From Paramecium octaurelia (taxonomy: Eukaryota > Ciliophora > Oligohymenophorea > Peniculida > Parameciidae): 64,000 nt of DNA. Below are positions 1 to 11,951 of the stretch, piece after piece. The notes beneath the pieces were generated by a model. That model was given only the letters and a program-made list of their open reading frames with translations. It was not told the DNA's origin and did no database searches. Position 1 is the first letter of the stretch; each line of letters starts with the position of its first letter. A program made the translations under genes and the position numbers. The DNA lies in contig CAJJDP010000154.1 in the NCBI GenBank assembly GCA_905182995.1, positions 154,017 through 218,016 of the forward strand, written 5' to 3'.

Positions 1-287
1 GATTTTATCCAAATTTTTAAATCTGGAAATGACGCACTTGTTTCTATTAAATTTGATCCTATATAATTTATCTCAATTAACTAGACAGTCACAGTATAAT
101 TTAACAAAAGAAAGAGGAGATTTTTAAATTAAAAAAATAAAACTGTTGTCACTTTAAATAGAAAGTATTATGATCTGTTATGCTTAAATAATCATCTCCT
201 CAATTCAATTTTTGATGTCGTAAATACAATAAACTCATCATCACAATTAAGAACTATTTAAATTTAAAATGCTTAATAATATTATGA
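1..287 (+). CDS. C-terminal part of an unidentified protein (5' end outside window)
   Basis: Frame 1 is open from the first base with TAA/TAG read as Gln (begins DFIQIFKSGNDALVSIKFDP). A 32-nt GT...AG intron at 220-251 would end it at a TGA at 285-287. Without that intron the frame stays open to a TGA at 583-585, which would overlap the opposite-strand gene, so the spliced end is preferred. No family recognised. Chance open frames are long in this AT-rich code, so confidence is low. Confidence 0.3.
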
Positions 288-453
288 AATCTCGAAGATA
301 AAAACTAATATAATTATCATAACTTTAAAGTTGAAAAGCATCAGTTTGATTTCATTCGAAAAAAAATACGAAAATAGATTTTTTAGTGACAACATTTTTA
401 ATTATGGAAGAAAAATAACGATTTTATTTGAAATTAATTAATAATATATACAT

Positions 454-1338
454 TCATTATTTTGCCTTGATATCTAGTATTTATTAAAACTTGGATTCTT
501 TTGGTTTTCCATATTTTTATTCAAATTCCTTGGATTTTAGTCTTTGTGCATCCTCTAGTTTTTGTTATAAAAATTATTAAGATGACTTACTCTATTGCAT
601 CCTACCCATAAGTAAAGTTTCCTGTTGTTCCAAATAGTTCATTAAATTCTCTTGATCCATCATAGATTTAGATAACTGATGTTTAACTTTTTTTTACTCC
701 TCTTCAAATTTCTTAACTCTTTCATCCCAATATAATTAATAATTATATTTCGATTAAAATTCATCCAATTAGACTTTGTTTCTGTTTGTTCTCCTTTCCT
801 AATACATCTATTGCTTTTGTTCTTCAATCGATTTTTAGTGAAGACTACTAATCTTCTTCATCTATTTCGCTTGTTCCTCTCGTTCCCTATCAACCTGAGC
901 CTTGGCTGTTTTGATTGCCTTGTTGAGTTAATATTTCTTGATTAAGTTTTCCTCCTTCTTTCGTTACTCACTCTGTGGATTATAAAGAGACTCCTTAGCT
1001 GATTTTAGCTTTAATAATCCTTGATATTAAAAATACTTCATCTACAATGTCATCATGAATCTTTTTCTTCTTATACACAATCTCTAATTTCTTATTTGGA
1101 GGTTTCAATAGTTATTATTATTTAATGAGCATATTGACCCTCCCCATCAATTGCTCTATTTATCTCTGCTACTCCACATTCTATTGTTTTAGTGCCAAAA
1201 TTGTAGGGTCCTAATAATTCATATATAAAAAATAAAAATTAATTACTCATCTTTTTGCAATTGTTTTAGCAATTCAATATATATTTTATCAAAATTATCT
1301 GGCAACACTTTTTTTAATTCATTTTAAATAGAACGCAT
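454..1338 (-). CDS. Coiled-coil, Gln/Lys/Glu-rich protein; apparent 1-nt break near its 5' end
   Basis: Reading from an ATG at 1222 and removing a 28-nt intron (1009-1036) gives 246 residues ending in KFQQILDIKAKQ and TGA. Long stretches rich in K, E and Q predict coiled coil; no known domain is seen. A convincing first exon (start MRSIQNELKKVLPDNFDKIY, ATG at 1338) lies just upstream with a good 36-nt intron between them. Joined canonically it is one base out of frame, as if one G were missing from the GG at about 1209-1210 (plus CC). So the gene either starts at 1222 or carries a sequence or assembly indel. Confidence 0.6.
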
Positions 1339-1502
1339 AACTTAAAGTTAATTGTCCTTTCATTCGGTTTTTTTACATTTTTTAATTAAGATTGGATGCA
1401 ATGAATGAAAAGCAGTTTTGAAGTTATAAAAACTATCGAATTAATCAATAATTAGAACTCGATAAGTTTCTTGTGTGATTTAATTTATAGATTAAATTAA
1501 AA

Positions 1503-2783
1503 ATGCTTAAGGTCACTTCCAAATCTAGGACAACCCTAGCGAGCACTCCATAATCTACAGCGGAAAGTAATCGATAAAATCTCTTAATTTGGGATCAGAT
1601 GTTTGGAAATTTTAACAATCCTCTTAAATCTAAAAATCAAGCATAGAGATTGGCTGCATAAAAATACTAATTGATGAATGATCCAATATGTACTTCATCT
1701 CCGTTGCATAAGCCAAACCCATTTTCGTTTAATGAAAAGCTAAGATAAGGTTTTCGAGAATATTTATGCGGGGAACGTTCTGCTCTCAACTTAGTTAATG
1801 AATGCAATCACTTAAATAGAAAGGAAGCCAAGTTAAAAAGTAGGATTAAACTAATTAAAAGAGCCAATATGTTCGCAAATTAGTTGTAAATTGGAAACAA
1901 ATACAAGTCACTACATTAACAGGGACTTACGGATGAAGAGATTGAGAAAAAAGTGAGGGTCTTTTAGAGATTTGAGAAGATTAAGAAACTAATTTAAAAG
2001 AATTCTTAGACAGAACCGAATGAAGAAAATAACCTTAGAGATGTGTAACTTTTTAGACAACTTTATGAGGTGAGTGAAGAGAACAAAAATAAAATAAAGC
2101 AAAAAAATCTATTAACTGAGAGAGCTGATGGGCAACGTGAATTTAATAATGTAAAATACAAAACTCATGGGTAATTAAGAGTTAAAAAAGTGGAATAATA
2201 AAGAGGCAATACAGCTAGTTGTGAAAAGAAATCCTTTATTAAATAAAAGGTTCGAGATGCTATTAATGAACAACTGAGAGGATTTTAAAAGGAACGATAA
2301 TAAAAGGAGAAGGATATTCTAAACAAAGCGAAAAGGAAAATGCTTATGAAGAATAATCAATATCAAGGGTTTTCAAAGGAGAAATATGTTTTGAATGATC
2401 CTCTCAGTAAGGATGTTAAATTATACGCTTATATGTTTATGAAGAACAAAGACAAAGGAGCAAGAACAGACATATCAGAGAGAATGTGCTATACTGCCAG
2501 AAATGAGGAGAGACCAAAACATTTCATAAAGAACTTTAACAATGAATTAACATCTCGCAATGTAAGCATGTCTAATGATTCATCTCTTAATTCTATGCTA
2601 GAAATCAATATAGACAATATGTATAGAACAAGCAATTCTATACAAAGTTAAATTCTTTAAAGCGATTCTGAAAAATTCGTCAGAAGGATTAAACAATTTT
2701 AAAAAGTCCAATAACTCAATTTTGAAATCATCAAAGTGAACCAACAGAAACTTTCAAGTGAACGAAAGTCCATTCTGTTTTGA
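1503..2783 (+). CDS. Unidentified basic, Gln/Asn-rich protein (426 aa)
   Basis: Single exon, 427 codons including TGA. Begins MLKVTSKSRTTLASTPQSTA, with a low-complexity Ser/Thr/Gln start typical of ciliate cytoskeletal or basal-body proteins. The middle (about residues 140-290) is rich in K, E, R and Q and likely helical. No catalytic motif or known domain is seen. It is followed by a 226-bp AT-rich gap and converges on the next gene. Function unknown. Confidence 0.75.
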
Positions 2784-3009
2784 TTATAATATATATATAT
2801 CGATTATATTTATCTATTGTGAATTTTAGAGTAAATAGATTTTCTCAAAATTTTAAATAAGATATTTCAGACTCTTCATTGAATTGAATAAATGCCAATG
2901 GATTGGATATTTCAATTAAATTTTAAAAAGATTTCACAAGTTGATAATAAAACCTATATATTATTGCAAATCAATAATTGCATAATTTAATTATTCATAG
3001 AAACTAATT

Positions 3010-4081
3010 TCATCTTTACAAAAAACGTTCTAACATCGCTTTTATCATCTCGTCCATTTAAGTGTGATATGAAATGGCTCGATTGCCTATTTGAGTCGCT
3101 TATTCATATTATTTTTCACCTATTTCAAATAGGTAATTATCATATGGCAATTCCATCACTTCTTTCCAAACTGTGAAGTGCAATTCTAAGGATATGAGAA
3201 GGATTACATTCTAATCTTCGTAAGAGAGCAACGTATTAATCTTTGGCGCTGACATGAGTATTTTTGGATTCGGTAAAGAAGAGTTCCTTATCCAATAAAT
3301 CAAAAGAAGATTCAAGTTAATCATTCATCATTTTGATGAGATACTCAGATATTATACTTCGCATTAAACTAACTAATTGGATGGATTCTTATTTCTTATT
3401 TGGATTTTATTTTTCCCTGAAGAGTTTGTCAACACTCTTCATAAAGAAATCCACTTCTTAACTTTACATCTATTTGAAAGAGCCTATCATAATCTTTGAC
3501 TCCAACAACTCCAAGGTCTTGTATATGTCTTACTCATCATTGGATTCCAATACTAATTTAAATGATTAATTTTTAAATACCTTCCTAGATCTTTTAATGG
3601 AGGTAGTTGAACTCTTCGAATCTTTTACTGATGTCTTCTGGCTATTAGTGTTTTAACTTGGCCAGTTCCTTGATATCACCTTCGATTAATTTTTCCTTAA
3701 TTTTAATTATAAATTTACTTTATCTGCAATTATTCGTTTTATCTTTTCAATGACTTCCGGAAATGTTTCCCTCAAAAACTATTTTATCTCTTCTTTCTCA
3801 TTTTTGCTGCTTGTCTATTACTACTTGAAGGATTTAATAAACTAGATTATGACGTTTGACAATACTTCTTGATAATGCTCCTTGTAAATTGTGAGGCTTT
3901 CCTCTTCAAATTCAAGATTGCCCTTTTATTTCATTTCCAACTTCTCCAAAGCTGTATAGTATTCCAATTAGGATAGGAATTCTTTTATCCCATTCATTTT
4001 GTTATACAAGTCCATCAAGTGCTGCTCCTGTTTATGCACATATGCAAATGCATTAATTGATAGTAGTATAATTAATAACAT
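3010..4081 (-). CDS. Predicted secreted helical protein (332 aa)
   Basis: Starts MLLIILLSINAFAYVHKQEQ: a short hydrophobic signal peptide with a likely cut after AFA, then an acidic/basic helical protein with coiled-coil character. Three introns (23, 28 and 22 nt) are needed and leave exactly 333 codons. Size, signal peptide and heptad-like content resemble the precursor class of trichocyst (secretory granule) matrix proteins, but no diagnostic motif was confirmed, so that is only a suggestion. Its ATG lies 8 bp from the ATG of the divergent HSF gene. Confidence 0.65.
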
Positions 4082-4089
4082 ATTTAATA

Positions 4090-4829
4090 ATGAATAAAGA
4101 AGGTCCTGGTTTCTTGTATAAAGTATATTCTATTTTAGAGGTATCTCATTCCACCTATTCAAGCATTCAGATTACGACGATATCGTGAGTTGGAATGACA
4201 ACGGAGACGGATTTCAAGTGAAAGACATCAATATTTTTCAGAATGACATCTTGCCCAATTACTTTAAACACTCCAATTTCGCCTCATTTGTCAGACAGGT
4301 AACACTCATTTTCAAGATTATAAGTTGAATATGTATGATTTTCATAAGACAGAGAAGAATTCCTTTAAACATAAATTGTTCAAAAGAAATTAGAAGTAAA
4401 AATATTTTAAAGACAATAAAGAGAGTTGCTTCCCTAAATCAAAAGAAAAGTCAACGATTCAATTATCATACTGCCAAACATCGAATAAATTAATCAAGAA
4501 TTGTCTATGTTAACGTTGAGAAACTAAGAGTTGGAGTCTCTGTTTACCTACATCATTCAACAAAGTGATAAATTAAAAAAGGAGAATGCCTTTTTATGGT
4601 AAGAATTAATTAAGATAAAGTAATACTTATTCAGATTTACTTATCTAGATAAAAAAACGATCACTAATAAGAAAAACTATTCGATTGGCTCACCAATAAC
4701 ATCACTGCAGAGTCTCTCTTCAAAATTCTAGAAAAAAGCATTACTAAAAGGGATCTCATTAAATTAGTAACGAGAGTCTTTGGACAAGATCAACAAAATA
4801 AAAAAATCAAAAAAGACTTTATCATTTGA
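4090..4829 (+). CDS. Heat shock factor (HSF-type) transcription factor, short form (211 aa)
   Basis: Four introns (23, 26, 26, 29 nt) leave 212 codons. The winged-helix HSF DNA-binding domain fills residues about 6-100: FLYKVYSILE, then HSNFASFVRQLNMYDFHK, then HKLFKRNQKKELLPQIKRK, the last matching the conserved basic end of HSF domains. A leucine/isoleucine heptad region follows (about 105-150, including NAFLWQEL) and could trimerise. Little is left for an activation domain, so the protein is short for the family. It should bind heat-shock elements in the nucleus as a trimer. Its start is 8 bp from that of the divergent secreted-protein gene, so the two share a control region. Confidence 0.9.
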
Positions 4830-4853
4830 ATTATCTTATCATTATGACATATT

Positions 4854-5152
4854 TCAAAATACTGAGCATGAAGTTATTCTTATGCCTGGTGGTGAAGCAG
4901 GCATATAAACTACAATTTTAACATTTTTTGTTTTATCCCCATTTTTCAACTAAGCTGAAATATAATAATTGCTTCCATTCACAATCTGCTATTCCACATT
5001 CAATACCTTATCCCATGAATATCCTGAAGTCCCCCCACATGATGCTAATTATTATCTAAACAATTAGAACTTTGAAAATTTTATTTTGCAAACGCTATTG
5101 CCTATCCCAACCCTTGATCATTTGAATCTGGCTTGAATTTACCTCCTGCCAT
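4854..5152 (-). CDS. Cystatin/stefin-type cysteine protease inhibitor (90 aa)
   Basis: One 26-nt intron leaves 91 codons. The start MAGGKFKPDSNDQGLGQAIA gives the N-terminal glycine pair of type-1 cystatins. The hallmark QxVxG loop is present as QIVNGSNYYI, followed by beta strands KTKNVKIVVYMP. There is no signal peptide, so it is probably cytosolic, like stefins, and should block papain-family proteases. It converges tail-to-tail on the HSF gene (24 bp apart). Confidence 0.85.
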
Positions 5153-5752
5153 TGGTCTATGTTCTCGACATAAAATGCTTGATAACAATATTAATAATAT
5201 CAATAACTTCATTAATTATAATAATAATTTATAAATTGATTGTTTTTATTATCATAATTCCTTTATTTGACAAGTCACTTATCTAATCCTTTTTATTATT
5301 ATAATGAATGCAAACATAAGTTGATTTTAATCAAGAGTTCACAGTTATTCATCTAACTAAATTATTTATTCATTGACTTAATAGGAATCAGAAAGTAGAT
5401 TTTGAGTACGATTTGTAGATCATCTTATACTTATACTGATTCTTAATATTTGCCTTATGATTAGATATTAAAAAATAAGCTAATTATATTAGATAGACTA
5501 GTAGTATGTTTTCTAACGAACAGTATTTACTTGTATCTCTATAATTTATGTACAATAACGACCTGCTAGTATTTTTTATATCACCTAAAATCATTAAATT
5601 TATTTGAATAATTAATTATAATTTAACATCATTTATATGATATGTAAGTTGCATTAATATCATAATTTTAACTTGAATCTAAGATATAAGTTAATATTTT
5701 TAATTATTTAATTATTTCATGAATTAATTATTTAGTAGTAATATGATTCATA
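5153..5752. other. AT-rich intergenic region, no supported gene
   Basis: About 600 bp between the 5' end of the cystatin gene and the 3' end of the AGC kinase gene. Both strands were read; only short frames with frequent TGA occur. No RNA gene or repeat was recognised. Confidence 0.5.
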
Positions 5753-7633
5753 TCATTTTTTGCTTATTATTTATAAATTAGATTTAAGATGGGCTGAAGA
5801 ACTAGACCCTCTTTTAATTTCCATAGGTCTCCAAGATGTCTGCTGATGGAGAGAACTCTATCCTTTCTTTTGAAAATTCAAGGTTGACAGTAAATTTAAA
5901 ACCTATAATATATATTGAAGATACGTACTTAATTTTTATCGAATGCTGGTCTGTCTGATAAAACAGATGTATATGTTGGTTGTTTTTCCTAATTTCTATT
6001 TTAAGGTTTATCTCTGATTAAATTCTAGAATGACTTGCGTAGTAAGGAAAGTGGCATAATGTTTTAGGGAGTTAAGGACATTTTTTGAGTAAATTTCTTT
6101 TATTTTTCAATATCTTATAAATTTAATTTTAGATTCTTTTTTTTATTAACTATTTTATTGTTATTACTATTTGAATTAATATTTTAGTTATGGTTGCTTT
6201 ATTTTCTCAATTATAGCAATTTTAAGTCAATAATGTGATCACTCTATACTCTTAATTTTGGTTTGAATTAAAATACATCTTTTAATGATTCATTAACAAA
6301 ATTAAAAAAATCAAAGAGATCATCACAACTATTTAACTCTCCAGCATCATTTTTTTAATTTAAATGGCTAACATCCATTTATAAAAACTCTTCATGAATA
6401 TTAGTGTCTTTCAAATTAAAGGTAATGGGCATTTCTTTAATTGATTAAGTCTTAATAGCAGACCAGTCAATAGAAGTAAACCAAGGATTTTTTTTGAGAG
6501 TATGAAAATCATGAATTCTCTTATTAAAATCCTTTTCTAGTAAATTCTAGAGTAGAAATAGCACATCAGGACTGAGTTCATCTGAAAAAGTTATCTCTTC
6601 ATTTTGGATCTTATAGAAGATCTCTTCTGTATTTTAAGAGTAATGAGGAGGTATTCCAAGGAGTAATTCATAAAGTAAGCAACCCAAGGTGTAGAAATCA
6701 GCTGGATAGGAGTACCCTTGTCGATTGACTACTTCAGGTGGCATATACTCAGGAGATCCGCAAAAACTATTTGCCAGTTGGTCATCCTTCAAATCAAGTT
6801 TAGAGAGTCCAAAATCAGTGAGTTTAATATGACCCTTAAGATCAATTAAGATATTCTCAGGCTAATATTAAAAATCGGATATGTTACTTTAAGATCTCTA
6901 TATAAGATGTTATGTTGATGCAAGTCTTCTAAAGCACAAATAACTTCACTTATATAGAGTCTTGCTTCTTCATCTGTGAAGCGATAATGTTGAAGATGAT
7001 AAAACATTTCACCTCCAGGTAAATATTCCATTAGAAAACATAGATGATCTTTGATTGCAAAGGTTGCATACAATGGGATTACAAATTTAGATTGATTCAA
7101 TACTTAGGATAGGATTTTCTTTTCTCTTAGAACTTGCTCCAAGCGTCTGCAATCAGTTATGTATTGTTTCTTTATCATTTTGAGTGCAAACAATCGACCA
7201 GATGTACAATGTCTAACCAAATAAACTTCAGATGTTCCTCCTCTTCCTATACAATTTTCGAATCTGAAATCTCTTAGACTCAATGTTGATTTAGATTATG
7301 GTTTTCCGTAGACTGCAATTAAATTTTCTTATTTAATCTTATCAATTGATAGTTAGGCTCATTTATCATTGGAATGCTTACCTCTTTCATTGGGAATAGA
7401 CAGCAGGTAATCTAAGGTGATAGAGTGAGAAGCTGTTCTTAATGCCACAATCTATTAAGCATTAGGTGTTTCAGGATGTTGATATAACTATCAAATTAAA
7501 ATAATATATGGACTTTGTTCATCAACTCAGACGCATTCTTTTCAATAGAAATCTCAATGCTCACTTGTTTATTCTAACAACTAACAATCACATTGATATT
7601 TTTTAAGGATAGATTTCGTTTATGATCTAACAT
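5753..7633 (-). CDS. AGC-family Ser/Thr protein kinase (592 aa)
   Basis: Four introns (26, 24, 26, 26 nt) leave 593 codons. The kinase domain occupies about residues 115-390: glycine loop IGRGGTSEVYLV, VAIK-type Lys in FALKMIKK, hinge EYLPGGEMF, catalytic loop LYRDLKPENILID (YRD as in AGC kinases), DFG in LTDFGLSKLD, activation segment FCGSPEYMPPEV, and the AGC-like end KNPWFTSIDW. It resembles PKA/PKG/AKT catalytic domains. An N-terminal region of about 100 residues and a basic Asn/Gln-rich C-terminal tail of about 200 residues are unrecognised. No cyclic-nucleotide domain is seen. Confidence 0.9.
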
Positions 7634-7710
7634 GTTTGAACAATCAAATATAATTAATAGTATTTTATTTGTTTAAAGTGAAATTCAAATAATGAGCTAA
7701 TTAAAAATAT

Positions 7711-9032
7711 TCACAAATCAGTTTTCACAAAATCAGGCAGTGATTCTCCTATAGGTTTGAATCTGAGATCTCCACTGATCAACTTTTCCAAAGTTTACTC
7801 TAAAATAATTATTATGTAATAAAATACATAAGGCTTCAAATTTCATTTCCCCCTCATGAACAGCCATTCGCTTTCTTTTACCTGGATTCAATAACACAAC
7901 TTTAGGTTCTCCTTAGAAATCTAATGTTGAGCCCCACTAAAATAAGTATACCAAATTTTAATTACTTTTGATTCTGTCTTTGCATCTAGCCACATAAACT
8001 TGAAAACTGCTCCTCTGTCGATTTGTCTCTCATATTGTGCGTTCAACTTCTTCAATTCGTCTATCAAACGGTTGTCTCTAAAAATGTTAAAATAATAAAT
8101 TACGGTTTATCTCCATTGTTCATCAAGATTATACAAATCACACCTTCCACCTTTAAACAGATATCATTTGCAGATCTTTGATGTAATTGAGGGACAACTT
8201 GCATCAACCATTCTTTTGTCGCAGCACTATCAGCAGATGATCCGCCTCCTGGAACAAATACTTCGCTGTGAACATTCAGGAAATCAAACATTGGCTTAAA
8301 CTTATACTCTCCTGTATATGGATAAGGTTTTTTTTCATTAGTCTTTATAAGTAACATCTTAGGGAATTCTTTGATATTGTATCTATCCAACAAGGCCTTT
8401 TCAGTTGACCTCACTATACCAAACGATAATTTTTTCTATTTGACATTTGACAAATGCACATACCTCGAATTCAACACTCAATCCTTTGTAAACAAGTGGG
8501 AATCCTTTCTTCTCACTAAATAACAAGACTTTAGGAACTGTAGGTTTCTCATTTATAAATGTGTTGATGTTGGCTTCATTAATTTCGATAGCATTGTTGT
8601 GGATGTATTTTGTAGCCAATTTCAGGATTCCATCAATTTCAAGAGGACCCTCGTAATCAATTGCAGGAACAGGATATGGGGGATAAACCCTAAATGTGGG
8701 ATACTTTGAGACACTCTCCTTCTAACAAATCTTTTCAGCTTCATCGCAATCACATGAGGCTATTCTGAAAATGCCTTTATATTCATTTGTAAATTTATCA
8801 TATTTTGGTGCAAATTATTTACTTTCCCCGTCTACCGCATTAAATTCACATATGTACCTGAGAATTTGTAGAAATGAACTATTGTAACATATTTAGTAGT
8901 TTGTCTTATCTTGTTAATTTACTTCTCAAAATTTATTTCATTCACAGGTGTGACATATGACTTTTTAACATCATACAATTATTTTGCTAAGGTGCAGGAG
9001 AGTAAAATGAAGACCAAAATGCTTGTCCTCAT
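7711..9032 (-). CDS. ER thioredoxin-fold (PDI/P5-like) protein lacking CxxC (394 aa)
   Basis: Signal peptide MRTSILVFILLSCTLA. Five introns (26, 28, 26, 29, 28 nt) leave 395 codons. The first domain has the thioredoxin pattern (VTIVHFYKFSDGES...FRIASCDCDEAEKIC...YPTFRVYPP), but the segment after FYKFS lacks the CxxC pair of oxidoreductases. A second thioredoxin-like segment (LDRYNIKEFPKMLLIK) and a C-terminal domain follow. This organisation recalls PDIA6/P5-type ER proteins. With no CxxC it is probably a redox-inactive chaperone-like member. No KDEL-type end is present (ends FVKTDL). Confidence 0.75.
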
Positions 9033-9786
9033 TATTTTTTAATTTTATTATTTCCACGTAAGAATAGAATTTTTAATCTTAAAAGAACATTCTATCAGAA
9101 AATTTGTAAAATAAATACTATATATTATATTTATAATTTTCACAATCAATAGTTTGTGTATATAACTGTATTTATGATGATATTCCATAATTCAATTTAT
9201 TACTTCACCTGTTAATTAAATTTAAACTATAAATTCGTTAAGTAATAATCAATTCTAATTTAAACAAACTCATCCACTTATTTGAAGTAGAAGGAAAAAA
9301 GGAGGAACTTCTTGTCCCTTCAAATTTAGGAGACAAATTCTAATTTACAAATTCATTTAAAAATGTAAAGAGAGTCGTATGTATTTGCATTTAAAAATAT
9401 ATGGTTTAATGCTTAAATTCCACTGAGCCAAAATCTTTGATAGTTTTTTGATCTAACCATATTAATTCTTTTAAGTGCAGTAAAGATTCTGAATTTATAA
9501 TTACATAATGGGAAATCAAATATTGAGTTTCAATTAGGATTGTTAAATCCTAAATAGTTAAGGAATGAATGAAAATGTGATTTAATCATTTGTTTTCTAA
9601 GTATGAATATATTTTATTTTTAAATAAACTTTTTATTGGATTGGGAGATGGCATAAATAATGAATGGAATAATTTTGATTAGGAAAATGAAAATAAATGA
9701 AATTAGTATGTTAAATTCTTATTGGCAATCTTGTATAATTTGAATTAGATCAATTCCAGTTAATTCAATTTATTGTTATTAATAAA
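9033..9786. other. Intergenic region with only weak short frames
   Basis: Upstream of both flanking genes, so probably a divergent promoter region of about 750 bp. A 30-codon frame beginning MGNQILSFNQDCQILNS near 9508 looks protein-like, but it hits TGA after about 31 codons and no normal-sized intron extends it; it may be a gene relic. Nothing else is supported. Confidence 0.4.
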
Positions 9787-10623
9787 ATGAATAAATCATT
9801 GCTTCAGTCACCAATCAAATAATAACATCGCAAGATTATTTCTTAACAGTAAGGCAGCAGGCCATTCCGATTCTTGGATAGATTGTAGCTGTTCACAAAG
9901 CATAGGATACCACTTGTGGAGGAGACTCCATAACTTAGTGAGCGATAATCAAGAAGATTGAAAAAGTACTTTTCAGCAACGATGAGAAATTCTAGCTGCA
10001 ATTGTGTGAATTGTGGTAAGAATAATTCATTTATACAAAAGACTTTTCAATTATTTGCCTTCGAAAGCAAGTATATTGAATTAATTTTATACATCTTAGC
10101 TTCAATCGAAGAAAGAGACTCTATAGAAGGTTCAGGAAGTACGTCCATTGTGTGCAGTTCATCATTCGTTACAAGATTGTGCAAAAAATAAGAGACAGAC
10201 AAAGGAATAAAATGAAGAAGGCAATCAACTAGAATGTTCACATACACAAGCCTTCTGCCGTAGCCAATTTGCTTGCGGAAGGAATTAAGTAATTTTTATT
10301 AGTTGGAGTAAAGGTAATTGAAACAACAACACCATGTTGAAGTTTTGAATGAACATGATTCCGACGAGGAGTTTTATCATTTTAAACCCAAGATGCATCA
10401 AAATCGTAAGTCCTTTGCTCATTTCCTCTCGTCTCCCAAGGGATAAAAAAAGTTGGAACGAGTCTACTATGTGAAATAAGCCAATAGACCCATTAGTTAA
10501 TACATAGCCAATCGCTCAAAGCCGTCTACTACCCAATGTTCTCCAAAATCTATCTTGCCTTAACTGAGTTCACTGTATGATTTCAAAAACTCAATCTCGG
10601 TCAGACATATGAAAAAATTCTGA
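9787..10623 (+). CDS. Unidentified basic protein with a short Cys-rich patch (253 aa)
   Basis: Introns of 26, 29 and 20 nt leave 254 codons. The N-terminal third is basic and Gln/Ser-rich, with a patch SSCNCVNCDFSIIC. A second Cys group (HTQAFCRSQFACGR) lies mid-protein. Cysteine spacing does not match a zinc finger I can name. The C-terminus is basic and ends SVRHMKKF. The 20-nt intron is unusually short but required. Function unknown. Confidence 0.65.
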
Positions 10624-10647
10624 TTACAACATTTATTTTTTTTAATT

Positions 10648-11382
10648 ATGCCCATAGAATAGTTTCCATAATTTAAATATTAATAAATATATCCCATGAG
10701 AACATACATCGATTAATCTCAACGCAGACTCCTGGATGATAACTTCAATTTGAAATCGTTCCGTTCTCAAGCCAAAGACAAGTGGAATTTGAGTTTGACC
10801 AGTGATTTGAATTAATCGACTTTCAATTCTGTGAGGTAAGAACAACCTCTTATGAAAGAAAGGAGAATCGTTAAGGAGTGCCATCCTTCGACAATTTGCA
10901 AGTGAGGATTCGGGACTTATCTTAATCACGTCAGGCAACTTTAAATTATAATTCTAACGATAATTTTACACCCTAGAAGAATCTTTACTCTCCTCATAAA
11001 GCCTATGGAATGAAACAAATGTAATCTGTGTTTAGCCAATATATTCAGAATTTAAAACACCTTGGGATAGAATGTAGTGACTAATTCAAACGAAAAGCAA
11101 TCTCAAAATTCGAAATCTCAATCTTCACAATAGAAGTTATTCCAAAGACCGAGTGATTCTCTATAATTCCCATTGAAAGGGCCACAGAGAAAACAAGGAA
11201 GACTTCTGTCTGATGCAGTACAATTAAATGAAATCGTGGCATTGCGAAATAAGATTGAGTCATCAGTAGTTAGTAGATCAGCATTGACTTCGACGTACGC
11301 AATTATATATCAATAATCTAGTTATATAAGTGAGTTAGTGAAATTGGCTTAAGCTATCACCACATCTCTAAAACAAGAATGA
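10648..11382 (+). CDS. Unidentified Ser/Gln/Asn-rich protein (227 aa)
   Basis: Two introns (23 and 28 nt) leave 228 codons. Low-complexity, largely polar protein beginning MPIEQFPQFKYQQIY and ending VKLAQAITTSLKQE; the last 60 residues look helical. No domain recognised. The opposite strand is also open over much of this stretch, but only the plus strand gives a consistent spliced frame with a start and stop. It begins 24 bp after the preceding gene in the same direction. Confidence 0.65.
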
Positions 11383-11463
11383 GTGATGTGAATTTCATAT
11401 GGATTCTCTTCATATGAAATAAATTATATATATCTATAACAATATAGGGAATATTGAATTTTG

Positions 11464-11927
11464 TCATATCTCGTATTCTTCCCAGGAGTTTTCTTCCTCC
11501 AGAATTTCTTCCACTGGTCTTGGATCCTCATAAAACAACTCTTCCCATGTCATAGCGTATCTATATTTATCTACACAAATGTATCTCATTCCAATACCTT
11601 TCAATGCGTCTTGCAACAACTTCTTTCTGCTTCTCTCCAATGTTGGTTTGTACCAAACTCCATATCCCCAATTTCTATACAGCATTAGTATGACAATTAC
11701 ACCTCTTATTGACTTCTGCCTATGCTACAAGTTCAGCCTCCGAAAATTGTCTTTGTTTATAATAAGCCCACTTTCCAAAGAAATAATATCTGCCCCCGTA
11801 GAATGCTGTGAATCCAAATGCTCCCAAGACAACAAACTTGATGATAGTGTAACAAATGTACAGGTCTGATTCTTCTCAACCACCATGCATTGGTTTCCCA
11901 GACAAAGTTTGTCCACTGATATACCAT
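11464..11927 (-). CDS. Small membrane protein, possibly mitochondrial (136 aa)
   Basis: Introns of 25 and 28 nt leave 137 codons. Begins MVYQWTNFVWETNAWWLRRI, then one hydrophobic segment (VVLGAFGFTAFYGGRYYFFG), then a charged soluble tail ending EEENSWEEYEI. The short aromatic/basic N-terminus, single membrane segment and acidic tail are reminiscent of accessory subunits of mitochondrial inner-membrane complexes. That is inference from shape only; no family is recognised. Confidence 0.65.
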
Positions 11928-11951
11928 TTTTATATTAATAATAATATATTA

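Noticed and set aside
2340..2651. Short standalone ORF in the universal code
   Set aside because: It is only a TAA/TAG-bounded slice of the larger gene 1503-2783.
10642..11263. Minus-strand coding gene across this stretch
   Set aside because: Several minus frames are open, but they cannot be joined to a start with GT...AG introns. The plus strand gives a complete 228-codon spliced gene with ATG and TGA.
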